From positions 1 to 64,000 of the forward strand of contig QVRM01006001.1 of assembly GCA_003439945.1 (NCBI GenBank): a stretch of 64,000 nt of DNA, in the 5' to 3' direction. The DNA comes from Dermanyssus gallinae. Taxonomy: Eukaryota > Arthropoda > Arachnida > Mesostigmata > Dermanyssidae. Positions 34,267 through 45,699 of this stretch are shown here, piece by piece. The position numbers and the translations under genes were made by a program. A model generated the notes under the pieces. The model was not told the DNA's origin and searched no databases. It saw only the letters and a list, made by a program, of their open reading frames with translations. Within the stretch, counting starts at the first letter, position 1. Every line of letters starts with the position of its first letter.

Positions 34267-36595
34267 CAGTGGAGATCGCGCCGTACCGTTGCCGACATAC
34301 GAGTTTGATTGTAAAACCTGACGGGCCTGAAAAACTCCTCTTATGGAAATAATCAAGCAGAAAAAGAAAAACAGATTGGCGGCACGTAGATGCCATGCCA
34401 AAGTAGGACAGCAAAGACGCAGCTGTAGGAAGTGGCGCTAGGGCCTTGAGACCATTTATTACCTGGGGTATGAACCGCGACAGTTGGGTAATGCAAAAGC
34501 AAATTGTTTTAAAAACGCATTAGCGAAAGTCGGAATTTCACGAAGGACATTTCGGAAATGAACCGGCCTGCCATTACTACAGGCGTTTGTCCCAATATTT
34601 GTGTGGCATAAAAGCATGTAAGATGCACTTTGTGTGATACAAATGTAACTTAAGATTGAAATCAGAAAGCGCAGCGAAGCTAGTGAAGCGCCACTTATTC
34701 CGTCTACCTCCATGCGCTAAGAAAGGCTCCTTTGTTGATCGGTACTGCTGGTCCACAGGCTGAGTCGAGATGACCTGCCAGAAAAAGAGAAAAAGACACT
34801 TCAGGAAGTGGCTTCCCCTGGCGAGAGTTGCCGAAGTGCGTTCGAGAGGACATCTAACATGACGCCGCCTGAAACTGACACTCAAACCATTTTCCCAATA
34901 CATCGCGTGCGCAATTCCCGGTCATTGTGCAGTGTATGAGGCTGATACGACCGCCGCCAGCGCATCGTAATAAAAGCTGTCGGCAAATTTAAATGCAACA
35001 GCAATAACTCACCGTAAAGGAAGGTCACCACCGACTCTGAAGTTTTCTTTACATTCTAGACAAGTTCACTAGTCGTTGCCGCTGCATAATAAGCAAGTCG
35101 TCGATAGTATAAAGTTTGCGTGCCTCCTTCAAACATACTTCTCACATACCTACAGTGTGAGAGCTTCTTTATAGGAGGTTTGTGGCGTGTGACGACTACG
35201 CACCTGCTCTGCACAAAAAGCCCTACAATAAAAGTTTTCATGAGACCATCATATGGAAAATCTTAGCCTAATTACCGATGCAAACACAAAACGGAGTACA
35301 AAATGCAGATCACCGTTCAAAAATGTAGGAGCGTACCTCCGGATTGTTTGAATGTAGGGTACCTCTTTATTGTTTTCCTTAGCTCTTCAGCTGTACAAGA
35401 AAAACAAAGTAGCCTAACTCGGCGAGGACTAGTATAAATACTCAAACTACAGTTGCGTGGTTTTCTCTTAAATGATATATGATGCAAGGTAATGCAGAAT
35501 ACAAAACAAGGTCTTGCCAATATCCGTTCTCGAAGACGAGATGCACATACATGTTAAAGACGGCAACGGAAACAAGGCCGGAATGCAGTAGTCAACCGTT
35601 TTTCCTCACGCATAGCTTTGGGAAACTATTTTGCAACCCTTCCTCCCTTCAGGAGGATTCGTAGTAGACCAGCATGCAGGTTATGTTTAGCTGCTAGGTG
35701 GAGATACACATGGAGAGAGTAAAAAAGAAGAGTACGGCTCGCCTTTAGTCAATTAGTGTGCATGTGCTAGGCTTCGCATTTTCTGAGCAGAAATAAGCGT
35801 GGTTAACACTTTGCACGGAAAACGCATGCCAACCTTTACCTGCCGGATTCGTACACTCGCCGCAAAACTCGCTCGCTCGCACCGACAAGCTATGACCGCA
35901 CAACTGTGCAATTACTAATTGCGCAAGTTAGAGATCGAGTACGGTATAATGTACATAGCGATGTGGTGTCGTCGTTGTTGTTTTTGTTACGTCAATGCTG
36001 TACAATTAAAACAGCCAGTCTTTACGTGAATTGCAACTTGTTGACAGCAAGTATCATTATTGACGATAGTGTATATACACGAATACCGAGCCAGAGTCAG
36101 TGATTAGAATCGTCACATACAAGAACGTGTTTGCCGCTGTTGGTAAGCATATTCATCTCAATCGGAGCTTATCTAACCATACACAACACTGGTTAACGGG
36201 GTTGTTAGCATACTGTTAGAATTTAAACTCTATTTGAAGTTAGAGACTACAAAACGATAAAAACATAATAACATTGCATTTCAAGATGGTACATTATTAC
36301 AATAAAGTTCATTATATACAATTTGAGCACTTGGCACTTTGGGCAACGACATTGATCGCTAACTTGTTGAAATCCTTGTGTCGAACATACCAAGTGATGA
36401 TAGCCATGCACAATATACCTTGTGTGCACATGCCGGCTAGTGCATGTCATTCCACTCCAAAGCTCCCTGGCGAGGTACACATCCAACTGCGCTACCTCTG
36501 CCGAGGCCTGGGTCAGTTTTCCCTGCCACTCCAACAAAATTAGATGAAGTGGTTTTGTAATAGGTGACCTAAGCCTGACTCTTATTGTTTCAACT
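34267..36595. other. No gene recognised
   Basis: About 2.3 kb of mixed-composition DNA with only short scattered frames (up to 108 codons). No domain, repeat family or splice-supported exon could be assigned. Confidence 0.5.
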
Positions 36596-36599
36596 GCCG

Positions 36600-37255
36600 G
36601 CCCACAACCCGCTAGCAGGTACACGAAGCGTCTTCTTGGCCGAGGCAATCAACTTAGCGAAGATTTTCCTGAGAGTGCGTTCCGACGCGATACCCCGATA
36701 GATATTTGGATCGTCTACGTTGTCACCGGTTCTGCCCTTGAATAGCAGAATAAGTCTGGCCTCGTGCCAAACCTGGGGTATGTGTCCCCCGCTGCGTATC
36801 TGATCAAAAACAGTTTACACAGCCCCCCTGCTAAAACATCGGACGATTTAGCCCAATGTTCGTAATAGATCCCGTCAGGACCACTACCTACTCCTTTTCT
36901 TGGGTAACCCGCGCAAGATCTGCACAACTTTCTCCACCGTAAACGGCGAATGCATGTGGTGCTGCTCCAGAGTGAGCGGTTGCTCAATAACTGGGTTAGG
37001 CGCGGGGGCGTTTGCATCGAGCAGAAGGGCAGTAAAGTGCTGCCGCAACTGCTTCTTTGTCATGCTATGCATGCTTTTGTTCAGCCGGCGAACAATGTAG
37101 ACATGGGGTTCGCGCTCTGCTCTCTCAAGCAAACGAAACTCCTCGTCCTCATTATACCGGCGCTCATTCTTCACAAGCAGTTTCTTGTAGGTTACTCTAT
37201 GTCGGCCATAGAGCGCCCTACGATCAGCAACTAACAGAGCTCCGCTAATAAAGAA
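36600..37255 (-). pseudogene. Non-LTR reverse transcriptase fragment (frameshifted)
   Basis: Reading from about 37,255 down, the first frame gives the linker before the RT domain (EEFRLLERAEREPHVYIVRR, then HSPFTVEKVVQILRGLPKKR). After a frame change the RT core follows: GSGPDGIYYEHW (the GPDGI motif), a Leu-rich helix, then SGGHIPQVWHEARLILLFKG (the P..W..A.i..i.KG motif) and NIYRGIASERTLRKIFAKL (the NYRGI motif). At least two frameshifts and one stop are present. The motif set places it among non-LTR retrotransposons; the exact clade is unclear. It is truncated at both ends. Confidence 0.75.
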
Positions 37256-37319
37256 ATTAAGAATTCACTCGTATATGCAAGTTTCACACGATATTTAAAA
37301 GTTAAAAGCTTTTGTTGGG

Positions 37320-37450
37320 AAATTGGCTTCACGTGGAATTGACTCTTTTGTAATTAAAAGGTGCAAAGTGTACCTGTCAAATAGAATTTTTAAGGTGAAG
37401 GTTGGTGATTCCTCATCCGCAGGCGATGTACTTCAGGAGTCCCTCAATAA
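37320..37450 (+). pseudogene. Non-LTR reverse transcriptase scrap
   Basis: The peptide GIDSFVIKRCKVYLSNRIFK and then VKVGDSSSAGDVLQ resembles the RT segment just before the VPQG motif (W...YLSNR.F.V.VG.SSS). The frame changes at about 37,435 where VPQG would begin. It lies directly next to the minus-strand RT fragment but in the opposite orientation and from a different LINE type. Confidence 0.55.
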
Positions 37451-37564
37451 CTTAAGTTCCACCTGCAACACATTGTTGAAAGAGCGACCGCAGAGACTTG
37501 ACTGCGCACTTTCTTCGATTCTGCTTCGGCGTCTAGCTCGCCGCGCGCGTGATGGTTGAGATGT

Positions 37565-38645
37565 GAGATGCTAAAACTCAATTTTTATTTAAAGAGACTC
37601 TATGTATAATATATTTTTGTAATTTTTTATCTTGGGTTTTTTTTTCACAAAATATTGGCAGCTTTAATTCCGCATTGTCACCTACGCGAGTTTTTAGAAT
37701 AATCTCGTTAACGTATATGAACCATAAAGCGTCATACTGGGTTATGTTGATTATGCTCCTATGTCACGTTAGAAATTTATACACGCAGTTCCCATCGATA
37801 CTGTAACACGCTCTTTTCTGGCATATGTTGTCACTCTATGCATGCCATGTTATTCTACATATAAATACTCTATTCGTTTGCTGCATTTTATTCTGTGTAT
37901 CCGCGCAAGAAGGCATTTCGTTTGTATGCCTATTAATCACAAAGTGCGGGTTATTTTGCGAGACGATTTCACTTAATAAATAGGCTTAAACTCGTCTAGA
38001 ATCAGGTTAGCTACAATGACCGGAAGACAATATAAACAGAAGAAGAAGAGTTACTTTGTTTTTTAAGATGTTTGGAACAGGTTTAGGATTCATACCGTAA
38101 AACTAGCTCAGACGTGAAGTTGCTCGTGCTTTGGCTTGTCTTTCTTCGGCGTGCTTGGCGAGAGTTAACTAGCTGTAGCCGTACTGTTTATCTAAACAAG
38201 ACGCGTCCCTATCGCCCACCATGCTCTTCCACGGTGAAAAGGAGCATCTATTGTTTTAGCCGTGTTGCCGTGTAATAAGTTGATCAGAACTGCATCGTTT
38301 AGCGATTTTGTTAAAATATTCTGTGCTTGGTTCATTGAACTCGCAACACCCGCCAACATCTGCATAAAATCTGCACGTGCTGCTGCCGTTGCTTTGCCTT
38401 AAGGTTAAAATAGACAAAGCGAGGCGGACGAATTTACTCCGAGCAATATCTAAGAAAAAGAGATAGTCACAGATTCAGCGTATTATAGGATCATTACTCT
38501 TACAAGCATAATACATAAGTTTCGGATATAATTGGCTGTCACTCAGACAGAAAAATTACACCGAATATTAATTGCCCGCAAAATACAGCTTTCTCCAGAG
38601 CGGACGAAATATGCTACTTTTGTTGTCTGAAACTTTTTGCAGAAT
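37565..38645. other. No gene recognised
   Basis: AT-rich DNA with no open frame of note and no recognised repeat. Confidence 0.6.
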
Positions 38646-38649
38646 ACAT

Positions 38650-39180
38650 GATGCACATGCGTTACTAGCTGTCTGCGTCACCAGTAAAGGATTCACAAAC
38701 CCAATATGAGCCTACTAAAGCCGAATTCCTTTCCACTCTCCCACACTCGTTAATACATGGCATTTCTTTGAAGCTATGGATAAGCGTCTCTGCTATTCTC
38801 TTTTATTTAGGTATTCTTCGCCATATTATTGCATAGTTACATGCAGCCAGATAGGGGCCCACACCGCCATGGGGGAGTGTGCCAAAACGTTAAGAGTCTG
38901 GCTGCACTTTCTCGTTTACTCCCACCATCGGCTCTCTCCTTGGCTTTCCTCGGCGTTACAACGATGTCGAATAGGCCCATCCCTTCCCTCCACGCATCCG
39001 GTGAGGCTATCATGTAGCTAACCACCTCTTGAATGGGGCGGCCTCTCGTGACCGTAGAGCCCGTACATCTTGTTTCCCAACGAAGCTCCTGGTTTAGGAC
39101 TAGTTTTTTCACGCCGTCCGCCTCCCCAGACTCATGCAGCACACATGTGTTACTAGTGACCTTCCTTAGTTTAACCATGT
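38650..39180 (-). pseudogene. R1-like ORF2 C-terminus and 3'UTR remnant
   Basis: On the minus strand a 113-codon frame (39,178-38,840) contains GRPIQEVVSYMIASPDAW, followed by a basic stretch KAKERADGGSKRE. This resembles the far C-terminus of R1-type ORF2, where a Trp-containing helix precedes a Lys/Glu/Arg-rich tail. Downstream on the same strand (38,770-38,650) is the R1-like 3' block found elsewhere in the window: CCATGTATTAACGAG, TTTAGTAGGCTCATATTGGG and CATGTGCATCATGTAT, all diverged. The combination supports one decayed 3'-end insertion. Confidence 0.45.
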
Positions 39181-39297
39181 AGCTCTGGGACTAGCCGCGA
39201 CCGGTCAGGACCTAGGTTTTACAGTAGATCGACATCTGATCTGACACCAAACTTTTGGTCCAGCTCCCCCTGGTTGCGCTGGGTGTAAATTTTTGAG

Positions 39298-39460
39298 AAG
39301 TTGACTCTCAGCTAATATTTAACGTCAACGGCCTTAGCATTGCTTCATAGGATGGACCCCATAAATTCGAATGTGCAAACATGGGAATCGTACCCGTGTA
39401 AATATGCGTTTCTTCCGGTCGCAAGACACACGCAAGTGCACCACACCACCAGGTTCTGCA
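39298..39460 (-). mobile_element. tRNA-derived SINE, copy 5 (diverged, minus strand)
   Basis: On the minus strand the copy reads CAGAACCTGGTGGTGTGGTG, a degraded B box (ACACGGGTACGATTCCCATG), TTTATGGGGTCCATCCTATG and CTGAGAGTCAACTTCT. The order matches copies 2-4 with more substitutions, so this is an older insertion. Confidence 0.75.
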
Positions 39461-40034
39461 CCCGCTTTAGCTGCCAGTGGCAATTTTTACCCTGATGAAA
39501 TCCAGATTGTCCTCCAAAAATTTCTTGTTTCTTTCTCTCGCTGTGGAACCCTGACAGTAACAGTGTATTTTTGTCTCTCTGCAACTTGAGTTCCTTTCTC
39601 CAGAAATAAAAAAAATATTTGGCAGAGGTAGATAGATATTTTATTTATTATTTTTTATATGGTAGGTTAGGAAACGCTAATGCACTATCGGTACTGGCCA
39701 CCAACAGCACCTAGTGTGGAACTTTCATCCACTAAAAACCTTAATTCTCCCCACACCCAGGGTTTGAAATTAAGCGCTTTGCCTACCGCCTACCGAATAG
39801 CTTGGCTATTCCAAGAACTATACCGTCGGAGTTAGGTTTTTCCATGCCCGCCTGTTCTCTTCTAGCGTTACCTTTGATCTTGAGGTCAACTCTTGATCTA
39901 ACCCACTGTCCCTAACCTCCAAGTCCGGAGCCGGTTGACCATATTGCGATTGCCGCCTCCGCATCGGAAATCCAGTTGCTCTTCCGCCTGCTAAGTAATA
40001 CATTATAATGACATACGTTACGAGTGCTGATGCT

Positions 40035-40325
40035 AGCAAAGGTGGACTCTAAACCAGAATGACGTAATCCCTAGAAATTAGAGTTGGTCTGGTTGTATCA
40101 CAAATGAAGTCAATGGAGTCGCATATTATTTGTATGCGCTTCTTGCGCTCATCAAGGGTACAGGCGTTTGTCGCATAAGAACAGGCAACCCTGGTGGAAC
40201 CGAATTTGGAATATACGTCCACAGCGACAACTTTAGTGCCACTCTCTAGTTTTAATTCATCGGCCCTGATCGTAGCGCATACAACCGTAGAGGCAATAGG
40301 GTCGGGGCAAGGCGCGGGTTAAATG
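40035..40325 (-). pseudogene. Possible retrotransposon endonuclease fragment
   Basis: A minus-strand reading through this stretch gives TIRADELKLESGTKVVAVDV, YSKFGSTRVACSY, TLDERKKRIQIICDSIDFIC and DTTRPTLI. The pattern (a surface strand, V.VYSKFG, then a long helix before a P.LI strand) resembles the AP-endonuclease domain of R1-type ORF2 just before the GGDFN motif. That motif is not intact. The assignment rests on pattern similarity only. Confidence 0.35.
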
Positions 40326-40454
40326 GCAGGTAAAACGGATGGTGGACGGAGTTGAAAAAGGGCCATCCCCCTATCCAACCGCAGGTAGACATGCGGGATG
40401 ATAGTCAGGGATAGAGCTGATTAAAGGAGAACGGCAGAGACGCCTCTCCCACGG

Positions 40455-40605
40455 TTTCGATGTAATGCCAAAGTAATACCGAGCCTAAGGGGGTGAGGAG
40501 GAATCCGGGTTTAGTGGGTTTGCGAGTCTCACACGAGTCACGCAGGCTGCTAGTGGCGCATGTGCATCATGCATTCCCAAAACCTCCCAGAAAAAAAAAC
40601 AAAAA
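40455..40605 (+). mobile_element. Stand-alone R1-like 3' end
   Basis: Contains GTAATGCCAAAGTAATACCG, a G-rich spacer, TTTAGTGGGTTTGCGAGTCT, AGGCTGCTAGTGGCGCATGT, GCATTCCCAAAACCTCC and a poly(A) tail. It matches the reversed copy at 15.2-15.4 kb over nearly its whole length. Confidence 0.7.
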
Positions 40606-40744
40606 CAAAAAAGGAGTTGAAAAGTGCCGCCCCAAATTGATTGTTGAAGTTGTTGCTGCTAACCGCACCAGACGAGGACAACGCCTAGAAGGAATAGTCA
40701 GCCAACTGACGTCAGCCTACACTGAGCTGATTGTTAGGTCCCCG

Positions 40745-40900
40745 AATAGCACTGAAGTAACATCACAAATATTCCGGTCATGTAGGTTAGGGGATCACCA
40801 GGTTTTTAGTGGGTTTGTCGGTCCCACACTAGCCAGACCAAAGGGTGTGCGTTATGCATTTTTGTTTCTGGCCCCTGTAATAATTTTAAAAAAGGTCTTT
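40745..40900 (+). mobile_element. Second R1-like 3' end, other subfamily
   Basis: Contains GGTTTTTAGTGGGTTTGTCG, GTCCCACACTAGCCAGACCA, AGGGTGTGCGTTATGCATTT, a C/T box and an A-rich end. It is closer to the 3'UTR of the 51.5 kb R1-type element than to its neighbour at 40.5 kb. The two lie head-to-tail about 150 bases apart. Confidence 0.65.
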
Positions 40901-41099
40901 GAATAGTGAGATTCGTTTACTGGCACGGGACTTGACGGCTTTACGGGCGATAGGTCTGACCGCCTGGTCGCCACGACGGTTGAAATGGACACCGTGGGTG
41001 TCCCTACACCGGGCGCAGCGCCAGATGTACGAGAGGTGACGATAGCGCACAGCCGAATCCAGCCGAATTCAACCGACATCTTACCGTGAACAAACTCCC

Positions 41100-41215
41100 T
41101 TACCACTCGGCGGTCACTTGGACACGCGGTCACTTAGACCGCTTTTAACTGCCGGAATCGAACCACCATGTCAATCAAGGCACGTTCGACTCCGTATCCG
41201 TCAAAAGGTGTTGGA
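41100..41215 (-). repeat. tRNA-like B-box sequence
   Basis: The minus strand contains GGTGGTTCGATTCCGGCAGT, a good pol III B box, preceded by GGATACGGAGTCGAACGTGC. No cloverleaf can be closed. It is likely a tRNA-derived repeat head, and no second copy was found. Confidence 0.3.
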
Positions 41216-41429
41216 GTCACCGTTCAGAAGAGCGAACTTGACAGTTAGTGAGGAGAGGAACGATTCTCGGGCGGCCTGAGAGTGATCTGCAGCGCCATCG
41301 ATGTCTATCTAACTGCACGACGATGTTCATTTGCGTGCCGCGGGTGGCACTGTGTGCAGCAGTTGGCGTCCCGCTGTATGTGGTACTGGATGATACAGCT
41401 GCATTTGTAGTACATCCGTGCGGGACAAC

Positions 41430-42325
41430 CGGCTTCTCTTTTGCTCCTACATAGTTGTGCGAAATCTACGTTTACGGGAGAACCAGTCAACGCATGAAGG
41501 AACCAATAATATCGGCAGGAAAGTTCTGCACACCAATCATATCGGAGGAAAATTCTGCACAACGGAAGACACTTAACTAGCTTGTGTAGCAAAAAGCGAA
41601 TAACTAGATTAAGGAAAGTCTTAAGAAGTTTATATGTTACCTTAACGCTTGTACGTGAAAAATCGTAATTTTTTTCCCGTTACGACCAAAAATGTACGTT
41701 CAAAAGACCACTCTCACGCACTAGCAAATTTAATGCCCAGCACTTTCGTACCAAAGTGATGGTGCTGCGTTGCGTAGTTGTCAAGTAACTAAGCTTTTTC
41801 AAAAGCCATAGTTGTTATGTTTTACGTTAAAGTTTTCACGTTCAGAACCGTAAAGTTTTGCCAAGACGTTTCCGCACCCTCCTTCCACTAGGAAAAATTA
41901 TTCTCTTGCCAAGTTCTACCAAACCTCGAAATTTATATCTAACTTTCTCATACACCCTATGCAAGTATGCATGTCTTCGCTTTCGATATGGCTATCAAAA
42001 AAGCTTAGTTACAACTACATAACGCAGCACCATCACTTTAGTACGAAGATGGTCGGCATTAAATTTGCTATTGCGTGAGACTTGTCTTCTGGAGACACAT
42101 TTTTGGTCGTAATGGAAACATTTTACGATTTTTCACGAAAAAGCGTTAACGTAAGACATAACAACCTATCGACTTTTTATGACTTTCCTCAATCTGGCTA
42201 TTCGCTTTTCACTACGCAAGCTATTGAAGTGTCCTCCTAACACGCCGATATGATTGGTTCATTTATGCGTTGACTGGTTCTCCCGCAAACGTAGATTCCG
42301 CAAACTATGAAGGAGAAAAAAGGCA
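41430..42325. repeat. Long foldback (inverted repeat), arms over 330 bp
   Basis: The left arm (about 41,430-41,815) and the right arm (about 41,993-42,325) are inverted copies. Matching phrases include CGGGAGAACCAGTCAACGCA, GACCAAAAATGT, AGCAAATTTAATGCC and GTGATGGTGCTGCGTT, all in reverse order on the other side. The loop is roughly 180 bases. Inside the left arm, a unit of about 32 bases (CCAATMATATCGG..GGAAARTTCTGCAC) is duplicated; the right arm has one copy. No transposase frame is present. It could be a foldback or MITE-type element, or a source of hairpin RNA. Confidence 0.85.
41866..41940 (+). repeat. Direct repeat partner of 42,368-42,441
   Basis: GTTTCCGCACCCTCCTTCCA, then GGAAAAATT, TTCTTGCC and TTCTACYAAACCTCGAAATT, recurs at 42,368-42,441. 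One copy sits in the foldback loop and one just outside the right arm. The pair suggests that the foldback grew by duplication of a longer ancestral unit. Confidence 0.8.
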
Positions 42326-43428
42326 GAATAACTACTTTTATACATTAAGGTCTCTCCCCAAAACAAGATGTTTCCGCGTCCTCCTTCCATTGGGAAAAAT
42401 TTTATTTTCTTGCCGAATTCTACTAAACCTCGAAATTAGTACATAACGATATGAATGACCTTGTATATTTATACATAATGTTTTCAATTAGTTATACTTA
42501 CTCACCTTAAAGGGCTACAATAATATGTATACTTAACGTACATCCAATCGAAGTGATAGCATACCAAAGTTATACAAGTAAATTCTACTAATTGAGTGAC
42601 GTATCGTGCGTGACAGGCGTCCCACTCCGACAGTTGAGTACATTGCAAAAATAATAATTCATCTAAATGCAGGCCGGCGGCATGTCTCTCATTTTTACCT
42701 CTTCGCTGAACGAATTAATATTGATGGAATATTCCATCTTTATTGTGAAAGTGTCTTGTAACACCAATAATTTTGGAAATTGACTTGTGAGTCTACTGAA
42801 AATTACCGACTGTGTGGATCATGCGCTGCGTATAATCAAACGTCAGACGACGTCTATGAACCGGCATTCTATTAAATTTAAGACCGGCATTCTATCAAAT
42901 TTAAGACACGTACAAGTGTATGCATTTATTTTACAAGTAGCTCTCAACAACGTTTCTGAGCAGTGTTCAACGGCATATCGCCTGATAGGGCACATTTCTA
43001 ACTTGATTTGTCATTTTGCCCAGAACTTTGCTATTCGAAAACAGAGTCATTCGAGCCTGCCAAAGCTTTGCCAATACTGTCCTGTTCCACCACACATTCA
43101 TTGTTGACAACACAATAGTAGGTTCAACATTAGTAGAGGAGGGTATTACTAATTATGATTCAGCAAAGTGCTGCCTTTTTGCTTTGTTTTCAAAGGTTCA
43201 GATGAGGTGTCGGCGATTGAGACAGAACGAGAAGATGCTCACCGACCCGTCTACATAATTCATATTCATTATCATCTGCCTACACATGAAAAGAAAGTAT
43301 GCCTTGTGACATACTTTCTTCTGCGGAGAGACGCACAGACGGCCACCTTGTGTGTGTCCAGCCGATAGCTATTCAGGTCACTCTCGACTCGTTAAAAGGC
43401 GGCCGCGCTCTCGTTAGCCGCTGTAAAG

Positions 43429-44078
43429 ATGCGGCCCTGCTCGGCGCAGCTCGCACAGTTGCGGTCCCCGTTACTTACGTTACTGCTGCTGTTGTTACTA
43501 CGACTTCGGCTACTGCCCGTCGTCAGTTCGTCATCGCTTACAGGCAACTCGGCGTCTTCTGGGCTGCATTTTGCAGCACAAAATCACCCCCGACAACCGC
43601 CCGTCATGATGTTTGCGGCACCACCCCTAGCGGCGCCACCACCTGCTGCAGCGCCGCCCCTCATACCGCTCGAGAACCTGACGGCGTACTGGTCCTACTA
43701 CAACAGGTACCTGAGGAAGCCGCTATCTGACCTTATCGATGCTATTCCGTTCACGATTCAGGCCCAGCAGGGCGACACGGTAGAAAATGTTCGGCCAAAG
43801 GATATCCGCAAAGGCATCTCCGAGGCGCTCGACATGATGCCGTTCTCCAACCGGACAGCGTTCGAGGCCGAACTCGAGCGGCTTCGCAAAGGCTCCGGGA
43901 CGCAGGCAGTCCACCACCGGTGGCCGTGTTCCAGACCTACTCTGGCTGGATCCAACTGCGATCCGGGGAAGTCCGGCTCACAAAGGTGGCGCGATGCCCT
44001 CGTACGCAACGCCTTCTCGTCATCAAACATCGGCAACCGACGGCAGTGGAAGCCACTATGCAGGCACGAAACGACCAC
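43429..44078 (+). CDS. Host secreted Pro-rich protein, exon 1
   Basis: The start ATG at 43,429 opens a signal peptide (MRPCSAQLAQLRSPLL, a Leu run, then LRLRLLPVVSS). A Pro/Ala segment follows (FAAPPLAAPPPAAAPP). Next is an ordinary folded-looking segment that includes LENLTAYWSYYNRYLRKPLS, TVENVRPKDIRKGISEALDM and FSNRTAFEAELERLRK. The exon ends at a strong donor (GACCAC then GTAAGT at 44,079). The frame that joins exon 2 correctly is one base later than the frame of the first part. Between about 43,890 and 43,985 the reading must therefore shift, and in the second frame it continues TTGGRVPDLLWLD and SYATPSRHQTSATDGSG. A one-base assembly insertion, a missed mini-intron or a true frameshift are all possible. 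The family is not recognised beyond an extracellular-matrix/cuticle-like composition. Confidence 0.7.
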
Positions 44079-44156
44079 GTAAGTATATATATATATATAC
44101 ACACAAAAACTTTAACCGTACTTGTTACATCATCGGTCTTATGTTTCAAGTAGAAT

Positions 44157-44199
<43 letters not shown>

Positions 44200-44456
44200 A
44201 TTTAATAAAATCGTATCGTCCTAGCAAAGAAGAGTGCGTACTCCAGTCGATTTTCCAAAACAATAGTAGCTTAATAGTAAACAATATATTTCATACAAAT
44301 GTATTTAGAACAGATTGAGGCTGGTTGCTGCTATTGTATATGTGGCTGGAATTTAGGCTTCATTTATTGTTTCTTTTCATTTCTGTATATTTGTTTACTT
44401 ATGCCTGCACTCATTTGGTTACTTATGTCTGTCATCTTCTGTTTCTTCTGCTCCAG

Positions 44457-44797
44457 CTCTTTCATACCGTGGCCGGCCGAGTATCTTCGTTGGGCCCTCG
44501 GCCAGCAGCTACGGCAGTGGCACAACTGCAACATCGGTACTGCAGATTCCGTCACCGACTGCGGTCCCGACCGTCGACAACGAGGGCGCTACGCACCCAT
44601 CGCAGGCGTCTCGCAGGCGTCCCAATCAACAGCAGTCGGCATTCGGAAACGGAACAACCGTCAGCATGCAGGACGAACTTCAACTCAAGTTGACTTCAGA
44701 AACGGGCAAGCCTCACACGGCCGGCTACTACGGACATGGCCTGCCGCATTTTCCGCCCTCCAGTCCTTATCGGCCACATTCGTATTTTCCGACAAAG
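44457..44797 (+). CDS. Host secreted Pro-rich protein, exon 2
   Basis: The acceptor (TTTCTTCTGCTCCAG) ends at 44,456 and the donor (ACAAAG then GTACGT) is at 44,798. The chosen frame enters in phase 1 and leaves in phase 0. It reads LSYRGRPSIFVGPSASSYGS, IPSPTAVPTVDNEG, SMQDELQLKLTSETGKP and GYYGHGLPHFPPSSPYRPHS. The other two frames are also open, but their peptides are Arg/Cys-rich and lack the regular Pro/Tyr/His pattern. The intron before it is 378 bp and AT-rich. The next intron is about 13.7 kb. Confidence 0.7.
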
Positions 44798-45699
44798 GTA
44801 CGTACGTCAATTTAGTGGTTACGATGGGTGAATGACAGCATTGTTCGTTTGACAACATGTATACCTACGCATACTATATAATAATTACGCATGTCATATC
44901 AGGGGCGTAGTTATGTTATTAAAGGCCATATTACTGAAAGCGGCGTTATAAGCGGACAACTTGAGATATCTAAAAAATTCAATCAACGACAAGAATCGAA
45001 TCGGCGGCATCCCGGGTAGATGACAACGCCGCAACTCTATGCGAGATATCTATAAATTGACAGGGAACCGACAAATGTGTCGTCGTCAAAACAACAAACC
45101 AGACAAACGGATGTTTCTTCTAATTCGCGTTGATGTCTATATGCGCTGCTCGTAAACGTTGTTACTGACCCTAACTGGCAATTCTCAGTCATTGCCTTTG
45201 TAGGCTGATTCCAAACATACTGATTGGCAGGTGACGTCAGGAATAATGCTGCTATCACCACCTTAATTTAAAACTTCTGTCGAATATTATGTAATACGCA
45301 ATTCTACCTGGTTTTGCATGTATGTTGCATAATCTGCACTTGGCTAATTTCACACAGATTCAGTGCACATAATCTAGGTACTCAAGATGTCGGCTGTGCA
45401 GCCGATGAAGAACGAAGATTCTCCTCTGCCATGTTTTTATTGACAGTAACCAAAACGAATGTAATATTTTGTACATCTTCATACAAACTGCATATGTTCG
45501 TCTCGGTTGTTGCTTAACTGTATATTAGCTCATCTGCCTCTAGTTATTTGCGGCCAATTCCCTTCAATGTATTTTGCTCTAAGTAAAGTGCGTTATAATA
45601 TTTGATACATAGCATTTCTTACCTGTGTCTATAAGGGAAACTATGTCTAATAAGATCACAGGCGCTTGCAATTATAACCCGGGCAAAGTTCAATTGAGC

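Noticed and set aside
41305..41592. 95-codon Cys/Arg-rich minus frame
   Set aside because: It overlaps the outer left arm of the foldback, whose mirrored copy is not open, so it is unlikely to be coding.
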